Part shown: positions 29,564 to 38,562 of the stretch, piece by piece | Layout of the letters: each line of letters begins with the position of its first letter | How positions within the stretch are numbered: the first letter of the stretch is position 1 | Source of the DNA: Nevskia sp. | Lineage (GTDB): Bacteria; Pseudomonadota; Gammaproteobacteria; Nevskiales; Nevskiaceae | Assembly (NCBI GenBank): GCA_023229645.1 | Contig: JALNYU010000009.1 | Location: forward strand, 1 to 64,000 | Reading direction: 5' to 3' | DNA: 64,000 nt | Notes under the pieces: generated by a model | The model's database searches: none | What the model was told of the DNA's origin: nothing | The model's input: only the letters and a program-made list of their open reading frames with translations | Made by a program: the position numbers and the translations under genes

Positions 29564-31903
29564 TTACTTTTTTCTTGGGAAATAGCCCTGCGGAAATTCG
29601 ACTAAAAGATTTCCGTTCGCATCAGGGAACAAGACTTCGCTCAATGTCGCCAAGGCGGCACCATAAGCACAACACCGCGAGTCAAACCCATTCAATCCCG
29701 AGTAATTAGTGCGACTCACCGCAGCGGGCAGATTGACGGCTGCACTGGCACGCCAAAATGCCTGACTTCGGTAATAGACTTTCTGCCCTTGATCTGTCGC
29801 CACGCTTATACGCTCCAAGATATGGACTTGATCCGAATACGTAGCCATTCGGTTTTTTACCCAATAGAATCCTGCACTATCTGATGGGGTCAAAAGTTCC
29901 TCTGTCCCCCTCTGAGCGGGGGCGGCTTGGACATTTGTGCGCCAATCGATGATCTGCTGCGTTAAAGCCGGGAAATGCGAATCCTGCAAGCTCGCATTCG
30001 AACGTTGTGCGGCAGGTAAGCCGGCAATGTGCTTATAGGCGGCGACCAATGCGGCGCGTAGGGTCGGATCAATGGCCCGCCCGCGCCAAACCCAATAATT
30101 GCAATAGTTCTCAGGATTGGTCAATTGCAGGAATCCGCGGCCATACCAGGGTGCATACCACAGGCGACTTCCGTGAAATTCTGCAAGCCCGCCCAGCCAG
30201 CTTGTTTCCTGTAGCGCGTTTCCAAAGAACGACGCTTGTCGTTTCGGTGTAGTGATGCCGTATTTGCGCAGCGCTTTGTTGAGTGGGATGCGGTGATTAC
30301 GAAGAGTTGGATTTCTATCGTCGTTAACATTGTCGTCTGGAATGCTCTCCCACAACGTCACTGTCCGCTGATTTTGGGTGGCGGTCCGAATAGCATGACT
30401 GGGCAGCAGCTGCTTGAATTCATTCGCACTCAACCACCCACACATCCTGAAGTGCCTGATGAATGCTCTCGGCGAGAAGTGCCAATGCTTGGCATCGATG
30501 CCTAGATTGGCGTCTTCCCAGAAGCACAGGGCTTCTAGGTGTTTCTCGCGGCGATCGAAATCGGCCTGACTCATCGGTTCGGTCAGCACATCGGCGATGT
30601 CATCGGGGTCACCCATGAGCCAGTCCCAGCGTTTGACGCTGGTGGCTTTTTCCCATTCCGTGGGAAATTTGGCGATCATCGTTTGCAGTTTATCGCGGAT
30701 CGCCGGCTCGGCCATTTGTTCCATCGCCCGCTTCGGGTTGATGCGGCCTAGCTTATCTTTCTCAAACAGGTCGCGGACGGTGGGCGAATCGCAGCGGCTG
30801 TCGCCGTCTGCGCTGTCATCGATCAGTGTCCAGCCGCGCCAGTGTGGGAAGTCGGCGTCGCTGAATTTCTGGATGGCATCCGGGGCCAGATCGACCCAGC
30901 CTGGACCGCTGGGGGTGTTGATCGGGCGCCAATGCGAGGCGTCAGCCGGGTTGATGGCATCGGGTCCGAGCAGGCGGCCCCAGCGCAGCAACGCGTAGCC
31001 GGCGCTGGGGCTTTGCGGATAGAGGGCGGTGGCGTCGTCATACAGGCGGTATTCGCCGTCCGGGTCGGGAATCGGGGTGCCGACGGCGGTGCCGTCTTCC
31101 AGCCAGGTGGTAGTGGTGACGGTGCCTTGGCTGTGTTCGATGCCGACGAAGAGTGGGTCGGCGGTGGTTTGCGCCGGTGGCGCGGCTTTGAGTTCCGCGT
31201 AGCGGGTCGCGGCTACGGCTTGGTCGTGGGCATTACCTTGTTGCAGCGCACGTTGGGCGGCACGCAGGTCGGTGCCGTAGATCGGGGTGCCGACGGGCAA
31301 GGCGTAATAGGCCTGACCATAAACCGCATCAGTCCGGCCGTGTTGCTGGGTCGGTAGCGGGCCGCGACTCCGTCCGATGAGTTTGGCGAGATTGGCGTCG
31401 TCGCAAATGATCTCGAAGTGAATTTTGTTGGCGTCGCCGTCAAGGTAGCCCGCATCCCCGATGCGATCCTTGCGATAGATCGGTTGGCCCTTTTTTACGA
31501 CCTGGATATCGATGTTGATCAGGTGGAGATAGATCGAATAGAAGCTGACGCGCGCTGTATCGCCTTCGCCAATTTCGGTTTCGTGCTGGATAACAACGGC
31601 GCCGTTACTGGTCCAGCCGTTGCCGTAGTTGAGCGGATCATCCGCCGCTGGCGTCGTCGGAGCCGCTTTGGGGTCAGCCTCGCGCATATAGACGACGGTG
31701 CCATCGGCAATCGCGCGTACAGGTTCACGTCCAACGGTGGGGCTGGTCGGTGCGATCAGGTGTAGTCCGCCGTGCCAGCCGAGAGCTTGGCTGATTGGAT
31801 AGGCCCCTTCACCGGGCGCGTCACCGGTCATCGCGCGGGCGACGTAGTCGGCGTCGGTTTCACCGTCATGGCGTTCGGGGAGAAACGGGGGACTGATCAG
31901 CAC
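29564..31903 (-). CDS. Two-domain peptidoglycan-hydrolase T6SS effector (M23 peptidase plus GH19-like)
   Basis: A 779-residue protein without signal peptide. The N-terminal LytM/M23-like domain has WHGGLHL (His44/His48), a SNGAVVIQHE strand, YSIYLHL near 125 and KIHFEI near 162, the usual zinc-site layout of M23 endopeptidases. A middle region with W-rich and SH3-like sequence (about 250-370) follows. The C-terminal domain has FFGNALQETSWLGGLAEFHG and YGRGFLQLTNPENY (about 563-600), the GH19 chitinase/endolysin pattern with a candidate acid in QETSW. It would cut both peptide and glycan bonds of the wall. It follows the full vgrG by 62 bp and precedes a secreted, possibly protective protein. 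Confidence 0.8.
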   Translation of the reverse strand: MLISPPFLPERHDGETDADYVARAMTGDAPGEGAYPISQALGWHGGLHLIAPTSPTVGREPVRAIADGTVVYMREADPKAAPTTPAADDPLNYGNGWTSNGAVVIQHETEIGEGDTARVSFYSIYLHLINIDIQVVKKGQPIYRKDRIGDAGYLDGDANKIHFEIICDDANLAKLIGRSRGPLPTQQHGRTDAVYGQAYYALPVGTPIYGTDLRAAQRALQQGNAHDQAVAATRYAELKAAPPAQTTADPLFVGIEHSQGTVTTTTWLEDGTAVGTPIPDPDGEYRLYDDATALYPQSPSAGYALLRWGRLLGPDAINPADASHWRPINTPSGPGWVDLAPDAIQKFSDADFPHWRGWTLIDDSADGDSRCDSPTVRDLFEKDKLGRINPKRAMEQMAEPAIRDKLQTMIAKFPTEWEKATSVKRWDWLMGDPDDIADVLTEPMSQADFDRREKHLEALCFWEDANLGIDAKHWHFSPRAFIRHFRMCGWLSANEFKQLLPSHAIRTATQNQRTVTLWESIPDDNVNDDRNPTLRNHRIPLNKALRKYGITTPKRQASFFGNALQETSWLGGLAEFHGSRLWYAPWYGRGFLQLTNPENYCNYWVWRGRAIDPTLRAALVAAYKHIAGLPAAQRSNASLQDSHFPALTQQIIDWRTNVQAAPAQRGTEELLTPSDSAGFYWVKNRMATYSDQVHILERISVATDQGQKVYYRSQAFWRASAAVNLPAAVSRTNYSGLNGFDSRCCAYGAALATLSEVLFPDANGNLLVEFPQGYFPRKK

Positions 31904-31965
31904 GACATTGATGTCCTTATTGATCGAGAAGCGATATAGGGTCTTTCGTTGAGATCCGCATGTGC

Positions 31966-34740
31966 TTATTTCGAAGCGGGGTAATCCTTCCGAACAGTAC
32001 GCGTAAAGTCTTTAAGTTCGAGTTTGGCCTTAGGAAACTGAAAACTCGACGTCGGCACCCGCACCGGCCCTTTAATCTGCTTCATCCCCTTGAATTGAAC
32101 ATTGCCCGGCGCGTGGATTTCGATGTTGCCGCCTTGGAGGCGGATGTAGGCGCCTTGGGCGGTGAGCAGGAGGCTTTCTCGGGCGGCGAGTTCGACGGTG
32201 CCGGTGGTGCTGGCGATGCGCAGGGCGTGCTGGGCGTTGAGATTGGCGGTGTTGCTTTGCGCGTGCAGGCTGACCGGGCCTTGGGCGGCGTGGAGTTGTA
32301 GGCCGGTCAGCGGTTCTGGGGCATCGGGCGCGGCCGGGGCGCCGTGGGTGTAGAGGACGATGCCGTCTTTGACGGCGATGTGCTGGCCGCCTTGGGCGAG
32401 GGTTTCGATACTGTGGCCGGCGCTTTGGCTCATGTGGCTGCCGGCGCTCCAGAGGCTGGCGTCGGGGGTAACGGCGACGATACCGGCGGGGGCGCTAACG
32501 GCGAGCATCGGTTCGGCCCAGGCCAGACCGGCGCCGGGGTTGTGTCCGCTTAACACGGTTTGGCTGTGTTTGAGTGCGGCGATGGCGGCGAGGCTGGCTG
32601 CGGCGTCAGGCGGGGCCCGCGGGGTGACGTCGGCGTTCTGCTTTTTCGCCGTTTCGGCCAGGGCTTGGGCCAGGGTTTCGGCTTCGGTGAGTTGTTGGAT
32701 GGCTTCGCGGGCATCGAACGCCGGGGCACTGCCGTGGGTGCCGCCAGGGCGGGCATCGGCGCTGATCAGCAGGCCTTCGCCGGCGCGAAAAGCGCCGTAG
32801 GCGGCGCTGCCCAGCTGATTGCCGTGGCCTAGCGTCGTGCCGCGGGCGTTTTGTCCGTGTTGGCGTGCGCTGCCCAGCGTCATTTGTGTTTGGTGCTGGG
32901 TGGTCGCGAGATCCAGCCGAGCTTGGCCGGGAGTGTCGTCGATCAATAATTGGCTGTAGCCGCCTTGGCCGTTGCCACGGCTGCTGAGCGCTTGTGTTTT
33001 AAAGCCGGATAAGGCGCCGGGGTGGTCGGTGCCGGCGTACCACGCCGGGGCATTGGCGCTGGCGGCCGGGGCCGCTTGGCCGATGCGATTGCCGGCAGCG
33101 TCAGTCTGACCTTGGCCGTTGTAGAGGCTGCCGATGACGACGGGTCGATCGATATCGCCCTCAATAAATTCCAGCAGCACTTCCTGGCCGACGCTGGGGA
33201 TCAACACGCCGCCCCAGTTCGGCCCGGCGACCGGTGCGGCGACCCGCACCCAGGTACCCGCCGCAGCGGTGCCGGGGGCGTTGTCGCTGTTATCGGGGGG
33301 GTCAAGCCGGCTTTGGCTGCGGGCGCCGCGTTGCCAATGAAACTGGACTTTGATCCGGTGGTCGCGATCGGTCGTGACCGGTTGGTGGTCGTTGCCGACG
33401 ACAATCGCTGTTTGTACGCCGGAAACCCGGGGCTTGGCGCGCGCCGCGGGGGCGTAGGGCAATGCTGCAGGTAATAGCCGGCAGCGGTTGTGGTAAAGCG
33501 GGCCGTCGGCTTTCGTAGGCGCTTGGATGGGCGCGAACGGATCATCGCCGAGCAGCCGATCCAGCGCCTGCGAGAAATCGACTGGCAGGTTGTTGCGGGC
33601 CGAGTGACGCACCGAGAGCGCGAGAAAATCGGCGGCTTCAGCGCCACTGCTGGAGACCGCAGCGTCGATGCGCGCGTGGTCCGTGACGCGAAGGCGGCAG
33701 CCGGGACCCAGCCGGCGCAGCGTGCCGCTAGCGGACCAGCCGCTGCGGGCGACGGCCAGCGCCCGTGCCTGTAGGCGCGCACGGCGTTGGCCATGATCAC
33801 GGTCGGCATAGGCGTACGGGCCGGGGGCTTCGCGCCAAGTGAGGGTCGGGATCGTTCCGTCGTCGCTGCGATCGTCGGCGCTGTCGTCGGCGACAGCGCG
33901 AATATCTCGACTGACGTAGTCCCAGCTCGATAACGCAACGTTGTGGGTGCCGACCGCAGCGACGGCGTCCAGGCGCTGCAGGCTGTCGCCGCGCTCAGTG
34001 GCGTCGGCGCGGTGAAAACGCACGGTGCCGATGTCGACGAACGCGGCGTTGTGATCACCGAGTACCAGGGTGTGTCGACCGGTGCTGTCGCCATCGCCGC
34101 CGGTGTGCTCAAACCAACCGTAAAGTCCTTCTTCGGCCAATAGCCGTAGCAGGAACGCGAGATCGTTTTCGCGGAATTGCTGAGTCAAGCTGCGTTTGCG
34201 GTAGACCGCGCGGTCTTGTAGCCGCCAGATCCAGGCAATATCAAGACCGCTGCTTTGGGCATAGTCGCCAAGCAGTTCGTCAATAATCTCCAGCACGGTT
34301 TGGTCTTGAAAAACGTAAGCGTCGTGGCGGAATTCGAGAAATTTCAGCCAGGGCTCCAGCACTAGCCGATAGCGCGCCAAACCACCGTTACTGCCGAGTT
34401 GCTCAACCTCAGTAACGTAGCCATGAAAAGGCCGGAGATCGGTGCGGGAATCTGCCGTTAGCAAATCCAGGCGCGCAGCCGTGCCGAGCAGCGTATCGGG
34501 GTTTAGCGTGGCGTCAGGCGAGAGCGCCAGCACTTCGAAACGGAATCCAATAGCGGCTTCGGCAGCTGCAGGTTGAGGCAAGCCGGTAACGACTTCTTCG
34601 CCGTCGACGCGCTCAACAATCAGCGCGTCGGCGCCGGCGGCGGTATACAGCCGCAGCAAGCGGCTGTCCTGCGTGTATTGGGTCTTGAGCGCGCGTAACG
34701 CTGATGCAAGGTCGGCGGAATCCAAACTCGAAAGTTGCAT
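31966..34740 (-). CDS. vgrG: VgrG, type VI secretion spike protein (full length)
   Basis: A 924-residue protein. The gp27-like base occupies about 1-380 (SRLLRLYTAAGADALIVERVDGEE at the start; YVTEVEQLGSNGGLARYRLVLEPWL). The gp5 OB-fold/needle occupies about 455-560, and the DUF2345 needle extension about 680-890. The ATG at 34740 is preceded by AGGGAG; an upstream ATG at 34785 is unlikely. The extreme C-terminus (VPTSSFQFPKAKLELKDF…) is short and different from that of the truncated copy, switching exactly where the 1,401-bp repeat ends. It should trimerise at the tip of the Hcp tube and carry the effector encoded downstream. No core T6SS genes are in the window. Confidence 0.93.
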   Translation of the reverse strand: MQLSSLDSADLASALRALKTQYTQDSRLLRLYTAAGADALIVERVDGEEVVTGLPQPAAAEAAIGFRFEVLALSPDATLNPDTLLGTAARLDLLTADSRTDLRPFHGYVTEVEQLGSNGGLARYRLVLEPWLKFLEFRHDAYVFQDQTVLEIIDELLGDYAQSSGLDIAWIWRLQDRAVYRKRSLTQQFRENDLAFLLRLLAEEGLYGWFEHTGGDGDSTGRHTLVLGDHNAAFVDIGTVRFHRADATERGDSLQRLDAVAAVGTHNVALSSWDYVSRDIRAVADDSADDRSDDGTIPTLTWREAPGPYAYADRDHGQRRARLQARALAVARSGWSASGTLRRLGPGCRLRVTDHARIDAAVSSSGAEAADFLALSVRHSARNNLPVDFSQALDRLLGDDPFAPIQAPTKADGPLYHNRCRLLPAALPYAPAARAKPRVSGVQTAIVVGNDHQPVTTDRDHRIKVQFHWQRGARSQSRLDPPDNSDNAPGTAAAGTWVRVAAPVAGPNWGGVLIPSVGQEVLLEFIEGDIDRPVVIGSLYNGQGQTDAAGNRIGQAAPAASANAPAWYAGTDHPGALSGFKTQALSSRGNGQGGYSQLLIDDTPGQARLDLATTQHQTQMTLGSARQHGQNARGTTLGHGNQLGSAAYGAFRAGEGLLISADARPGGTHGSAPAFDAREAIQQLTEAETLAQALAETAKKQNADVTPRAPPDAAASLAAIAALKHSQTVLSGHNPGAGLAWAEPMLAVSAPAGIVAVTPDASLWSAGSHMSQSAGHSIETLAQGGQHIAVKDGIVLYTHGAPAAPDAPEPLTGLQLHAAQGPVSLHAQSNTANLNAQHALRIASTTGTVELAARESLLLTAQGAYIRLQGGNIEIHAPGNVQFKGMKQIKGPVRVPTSSFQFPKAKLELKDFTRTVRKDYPASK
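32062..33462. repeat. 1,401-bp direct repeat, copy 2 (inside full-length vgrG)
   Basis: Partner of 27528-28928, same orientation, four differences seen. It codes for the VgrG OB-fold and needle. The junction at 32062 is where the two VgrG C-termini diverge. Confidence 0.92.
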
Positions 34741-34785
34741 GAACACTCCCTGTTCTGACTGCGATCTATTCGTACTGCAGTACAT

Positions 34786-35037
34786 TGCGCGGCTGCCCGT
34801 TACCCGTGGGCAAGCTACTGAATACTTGATGAAGATTAACTTATTTTGTCAGGTATGTCCTGAGTAGTAGGTCTCAGTTTGTACGATAAACCGGTAATGA
34901 AGCCAGCTCTGTGAAAAGCTAAAATATCAGAGGCCGCATGTTTGGACGGCCATAGACCGTTGGTCAATATTTTCGTGACGGGCGCCAAAGGCGGCTATGC
35001 TGCAGGCGGAATGGCGCCCGGTTCGGATGCACAGTAG
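34786..35037. other. vgrG upstream region
   Basis: About 250 bp with no gene. It should hold the vgrG promoter on the minus strand; no clear -35/-10 pair was singled out. Confidence 0.35.
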
Positions 35038-35130
35038 TTATTGATTCGGCCACAAAATAGTTGAACGAGGTGCTACGCGGCAATTTGAGATCGCACTTTT
35101 TCGAGACGGCGTAAGTGGCCAAATTAATAA
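35038..35130 (+). mobile_element. MITE-like repeat, type B, copy 1
   Basis: 93 bp bounded by TTATTGATTCGGCCAC and GTGGCCAAATTAATAA (imperfect inverted repeats). The same sequence occurs inverted at 48014-48106. It is followed 18 bp later by a type A element, the same composite order as at the other locus. Confidence 0.75.
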
Positions 35131-35148
35131 TAAAATCAAATTGCTTTG

Positions 35149-35241
35149 TTATTGATCCGGCCTTTCTCGCTTTCTCAGAAGTGCGGCATCCGGTTTGGCA
35201 TTGCACTGCCTTTATTCAAGTACTTAATGGCCGGATCAATA
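35149..35241 (+). mobile_element. MITE-like repeat, type A, copy 1
   Basis: 93 bp bounded by TTATTGATCCGGCC and GGCCGGATCAATA. Related copies lie at 37284-37373 (degenerate), 37880-37974 (best) and 47901-47995 (inverted). No coding capacity; the size and terminal repeats suggest mobilisation in trans. Confidence 0.78.
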
Positions 35242-35362
35242 GCAGGGTGGCGAAGCCGGAATCCATTCGCGGGGGATCGCGTGCGGCAATGGAATTTCTA
35301 CGCAATTCGCGGCCACTGGAACGAGGACCGTTTCCAGCGTCCGTTAGCCAAGGAGGCAGTCG

Positions 35363-36514
35363 ATGGATATCAGAACCGTATGGATGGCGGCGGTAGTACT
35401 CGGAAGCTTAGGGTTGGGCACGGCGGCAGAGGCCGATAGCGGCGGGCACGTTTACAGTATGTCGAACGGCGCCGGCGGCAATGTCATTTCGGTATTACGC
35501 AATAAAGGCGATGGTACGCTGCGTTTGCTCGGCCAATATGCTACCGGCGGCAACGGCACAGGAACTGGCATCACCATTCCGCCGGATCCGCTCGGCTCGC
35601 AAGATTCCATCGTACTGAGCCCCGATAAGCGTTGGTTATTCGCCGCGAGCGCAGCCAGCAATCAGATTTCGACGTTTCGTGTCTTAGGTGATGCACTGGC
35701 ATTAACCAGCGTGGTGGCATCAGGCGGCAGCTATCCGGTCAGTATTGCAGTACGCGGGAGCCGCGTTTACGTGCTGAACAGCGCAGGCCAGCCGAACGTC
35801 ACGGGCTTTTATCTGAGCCCCGGCGGCGGCCTGTTCCCGATTCCAGATTCCACCCGCACCGTCACCGCACCAACTGTGAGCGCGGGAGTGCAACCCAACG
35901 TAATGGATAACCCGGCGCAACTCGGCTTTTCGCCCGACGGGCGCTGGCTGATCGTCACCGATAAAAACGTCTCCGATCCGGGAACGCTATCGGTGTTTCC
36001 GGTTGGCGCTGACGGCAGGCTTGGTGCCTCGGCAGTCGTTACGGTTTCGCCGGACGCAGCACCGTTCGGCTTCACGTTCGATGCCCGTGGTACGTTGCAG
36101 GTTACGGAATCGCGCGCGGGGGCTATTAGCAGCTACCGCCTGAATCATGACGGCACGCTGACCAGCCTCGGTCGCGTCTTCACCGGACAGCTCACCGTCT
36201 GTTGGATTGATACCGTTGGCCGCTATGCGTACAGCAGCAACTCCGCCTCTGACTCGCTAACCGGCTACCGCATTCAGCCCGATGGCACATTGCGGCTCCT
36301 TAACGCCAGCGGCATCAGTGCGGCCGTTGGCGTGGGTTCGCGGCCGCTAGAGTTGCGCATTTCCGGTGATGGTAGGTTTCTCTACACCCTAGCCGGCGGC
36401 TATAGCTCAATCGCCATCTACCACATCAACCGCGCGACGGGCACGCTGACCTCCACCAGCGAATTCAACTTCGGCCCCGGCCTCGCCGGTCGCGTAGGGT
36501 TGGCGGTGGAATAA
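35363..36514 (+). CDS. Secreted lactonase-like seven-bladed beta-propeller protein
   Basis: A 383-residue protein with a signal peptide (MDIRTVWMAAVVLGSLGLGTAAEA). Repeated propeller blades follow, each with a surface such as VLSPDKRWLFAASAASNQISTFRV, GFSPDGRWLIVTDK and RISGDGRFLYTLAGG. The pattern matches the lactonase family (6-phosphogluconolactonase/YbhE-like). The propeller is exported here, so cytosolic sugar-phosphate metabolism is unlikely; a periplasmic lactone or binding role is possible. AAGGAGG lies 9 bp before the ATG, and the gene ends at an intrinsic terminator. It is flanked by MITE-like repeats and stands alone. Confidence 0.8.
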   Translation: MDIRTVWMAAVVLGSLGLGTAAEADSGGHVYSMSNGAGGNVISVLRNKGDGTLRLLGQYATGGNGTGTGITIPPDPLGSQDSIVLSPDKRWLFAASAASNQISTFRVLGDALALTSVVASGGSYPVSIAVRGSRVYVLNSAGQPNVTGFYLSPGGGLFPIPDSTRTVTAPTVSAGVQPNVMDNPAQLGFSPDGRWLIVTDKNVSDPGTLSVFPVGADGRLGASAVVTVSPDAAPFGFTFDARGTLQVTESRAGAISSYRLNHDGTLTSLGRVFTGQLTVCWIDTVGRYAYSSNSASDSLTGYRIQPDGTLRLLNASGISAAVGVGSRPLELRISGDGRFLYTLAGGYSSIAIYHINRATGTLTSTSEFNFGPGLAGRVGLAVE

Positions 36515-36532
36515 ATTAAGGGGCCCTAGCAC

Positions 36533-36559
36533 AAAACGCCCTGGAAACAGGGCGTTTTT
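36533..36559 (+). terminator. Intrinsic terminator after the lactonase-like gene
   Basis: Perfect stem AAAACGCCCTG / CAGGGCGTTTT with a GAAA tetraloop and a T-run, 18 bp after the stop codon. Confidence 0.92.
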
Positions 36560-36661
36560 GGGGAAAATCGGTTGACCGCGATTCTCGTAATTCTGCGTTG
36601 CCTCAAGCGCAATACACGTAATTTTAAATGCTTGGGGGAAGGCTATTTTGCACACGCAGAA

Positions 36662-37240
36662 CTAGCAGCCGTTACGCTTTATTAGATGACGATGGACGAC
36701 TCTAATATTGCAAGACGATGGCACACCTTCCTCACTTCCTTCTTTTTTGAATAGACGTCCTTTTAATATCGTCAGGTAAATATCATTGCCTGAAACTGAA
36801 TGCTCAAAATCGTCAGGTACTTCGCCAGCATCAGGAATTACGTCTAAAACCGCCTGACCATGGGGGTCGAGTAGTACAACCGCAGCGTGATCCCACCCGG
36901 GCCGACCGTCGAACGCCAGCAAAAGCGCGATGGCTCCATTCCGGAGGTCGACAACGCCGACACCTTTGCAGCCGATCGTCCCTTTCGAGAGCGCTGGCCG
37001 CAGCAGATACCATGCGGGTGGTAGCCGAATTTCGGTTCGGTCATGGTTGGCCCAATAAATAGAAACATTCATGTCGTCATTGGTCGGGTCTCCGCTCGCT
37101 GAACGAGCCGTAATCTTTTCTATTCCACTAATACCATTACAGCTTATCGCCCATTCCGGTGCAGTATCGGTATTGTGCCGAGCCAATGCGGGCTGGCCGA
37201 AAACGACGACCACGAGCAACAGAAACCGTTGTAACTGCAT
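36662..37240 (-). CDS. Secreted protein of unknown function
   Basis: A 192-residue protein whose likely start is the ATG at 37240 (MQLQRFLLLVVVVFGQPALA, a signal peptide). The frame continues upstream into a degenerate MITE-like repeat, so longer starts are artefacts of the repeat. The mature part has four to five cysteines (ISCNG, IGCKG, SSCNIR, NGC end), hinting at disulphides, and a propeller-like stretch GVGVVDLRNGAIALLLAFDGRPGWDHAAVVLLD. No family recognised. It is one of four small unknown genes on the same strand between MITE-like elements. Confidence 0.6.
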   Translation of the reverse strand: MQLQRFLLLVVVVFGQPALARHNTDTAPEWAISCNGISGIEKITARSASGDPTNDDMNVSIYWANHDRTEIRLPPAWYLLRPALSKGTIGCKGVGVVDLRNGAIALLLAFDGRPGWDHAAVVLLDPHGQAVLDVIPDAGEVPDDFEHSVSGNDIYLTILKGRLFKKEGSEEGVPSSCNIRVVHRHLIKRNGC

Positions 37241-37283
37241 GAAGCCCTCTTTTGTGCAAACGAATTGGTAGACTGCCGTCAAA

Positions 37284-37373
37284 TTATCGATCCAGCCATT
37301 TCTCGCCTTCTTGGAAGTGCGGAAGTTAGCTTGGCGGTGCACTTTTATTCGAATGTATAATGGCCAATCAATA
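37284..37373 (+). mobile_element. MITE-like repeat, type A, degenerate copy 2
   Basis: 90 bp with ends TTATCGATCCAGCCATT and AATGGCCAATCAATA. The interior is recognisably related to 37880-37974 (TTTCTCGC, GGAAGTGCGG, TTTATTC) but diverged. It lies just upstream of the gene at 36662-37240. Confidence 0.65.
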
Positions 37374-37413
37374 GTGGCCTAAATACTCAGATGGTGAATA
37401 ACAACGTGCAGCA

Positions 37414-37830
37414 TTAGTCTTCTTGCAGAGCTGCTTTCTCCCCGCGTCGCCTAAAGTACATTTCAAGATCGGCAGCGCTAATGTAGTAGTGCGGCTGGCG
37501 ATTAACGGTGTTCTGGGCTAGGTGCAGCATTTCTTCAGTAGCATTCGGATGGGCGGCGATCAACTTCAATACGTTGCCTGCCATAGGCGGGTCAGGATCG
37601 GCGATCGCGGCATCTAGGAGTCCGCGCAACCGTATGCTGGTCAGCTCCTTTTTAAACCAGTACAAAAAACTCCCGTACCGCCAATGTTCCGTTCCGCCGA
37701 CAGATTTTGAGTTTCCGTATTCCTTTCCGAATGCATTTGCTTGCTGCTTGAAGAACAGCTCTTCTGCGAGCCCATTCCTTATCCACGGTTCCGGAAAGTT
37801 TGCTGCGACAAGGAATCGGGCGATGTTCAT
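37414..37830 (-). CDS. Cytoplasmic protein of unknown function
   Basis: A 138-residue protein without signal peptide or membrane segment. Helical, with HEAT-like character at about 75-110 (LLDAAIADPDPPMAGNVLKLIAAHPNATEEMLHLAQ) and an acidic-basic C-terminus. No family recognised. It stands between two type A MITE-like repeats, so both ends of the gene are repeat-flanked. Confidence 0.5.
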   Translation of the reverse strand: MNIARFLVAANFPEPWIRNGLAEELFFKQQANAFGKEYGNSKSVGGTEHWRYGSFLYWFKKELTSIRLRGLLDAAIADPDPPMAGNVLKLIAAHPNATEEMLHLAQNTVNRQPHYYISAADLEMYFRRRGEKAALQED

Positions 37831-37879
37831 GCGATACGAATAGGTCGTTCGGCGGGGCGCTTATCAAGAAAGTACTGCG

Positions 37880-37974
37880 TTATTGATCCGGCCATTTCTC
37901 GCTTTCTCGGAAGTGCGGCATCCGGTTTGGTATTGCACTGTCTTTATTCAAGTATTTAATGGCCGGATCAATAA
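37880..37974 (+). mobile_element. MITE-like repeat, type A, best copy (copy 3)
   Basis: 95 bp with perfect 17-bp terminal inverted repeats TTATTGATCCGGCCATT / AATGGCCGGATCAATAA. No gene inside. This copy defines the element ends most clearly. Confidence 0.85.
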
Positions 37975-38006
37975 ACGTGCCCTTAAAATTATAAAATTGG
38001 ATACGC

Positions 38007-38558
38007 TTAATCTGACGTTTGAACGCGCTGCCATTTGCCTTCGTTATAGCAATACGTGATGTCCCAGGCTTCTATTTGCCCGAACATCGCTGCCGCGTTC
38101 GAGCACTTCAGGGGTGTCGTGTCATTCGGGCCAGGGCTGCCTAAAGCTCGGCTAAGTTCATAGGTTCCAGGCGAGGCGACATCGACGAAAAGCCTCAAAC
38201 CGTTTAGGCCGCTCGCGTCTGCGAGCTTCTCGAACGTCCAGCCTTGTTTTTTTGCAAAGGCCACCACCACAGCACCCTTGTCTCCGTCCTTAGCCGTAAG
38301 CCTAAGGATAAAGTCTTTTCGACCATCACCATCGAAGTCGGCAGATGCAGCCCCGAAACAGCCGCTGCCGCCCCGGTTTATCAGCCATTTGATATCTTCG
38401 GCCGTGTTATTGGTTGCCAACGGTGGGTGGAAATCGCCGAAAGCTTTGACCGTTGCGCCCACGAGTGAAGGCGGCATTAGACGGCGGCACGCGTCATCTG
38501 CAACCGCACTCGCACTGAAAATTACAAATATCAGCGTCAAAATTTTCAACTTAGCCAC
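38007..38558 (-). CDS. Secreted FG-GAP/VCBS-like small protein
   Basis: A 183-residue protein with a signal peptide (MAKLKILTLIFVIFSASAVA). A calcium-type loop DFDGDGRKDFILRL near residue 75, as in FG-GAP/VCBS repeats, is followed by an alpha-beta region (VVVAFAKKQGWTFEKLADASG). Cysteines near both ends may pair. It starts 4 bp after the upstream membrane-protein gene stops, so the two form a small operon. Function unknown; similar one-repeat secreted proteins are often annotated only as hypothetical. Confidence 0.65.
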   Translation of the reverse strand: MAKLKILTLIFVIFSASAVADDACRRLMPPSLVGATVKAFGDFHPPLATNNTAEDIKWLINRGGSGCFGAASADFDGDGRKDFILRLTAKDGDKGAVVVAFAKKQGWTFEKLADASGLNGLRLFVDVASPGTYELSRALGSPGPNDTTPLKCSNAAAMFGQIEAWDITYCYNEGKWQRVQTSD

Positions 38559-38562
38559 CCTT

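Noticed and set aside
34964..35206. An 80-residue frame sharing a protein stretch with one at 47980-48165
   Set aside because: The shared stretch is a translation of the type A/B MITE-like repeat, not a conserved gene.
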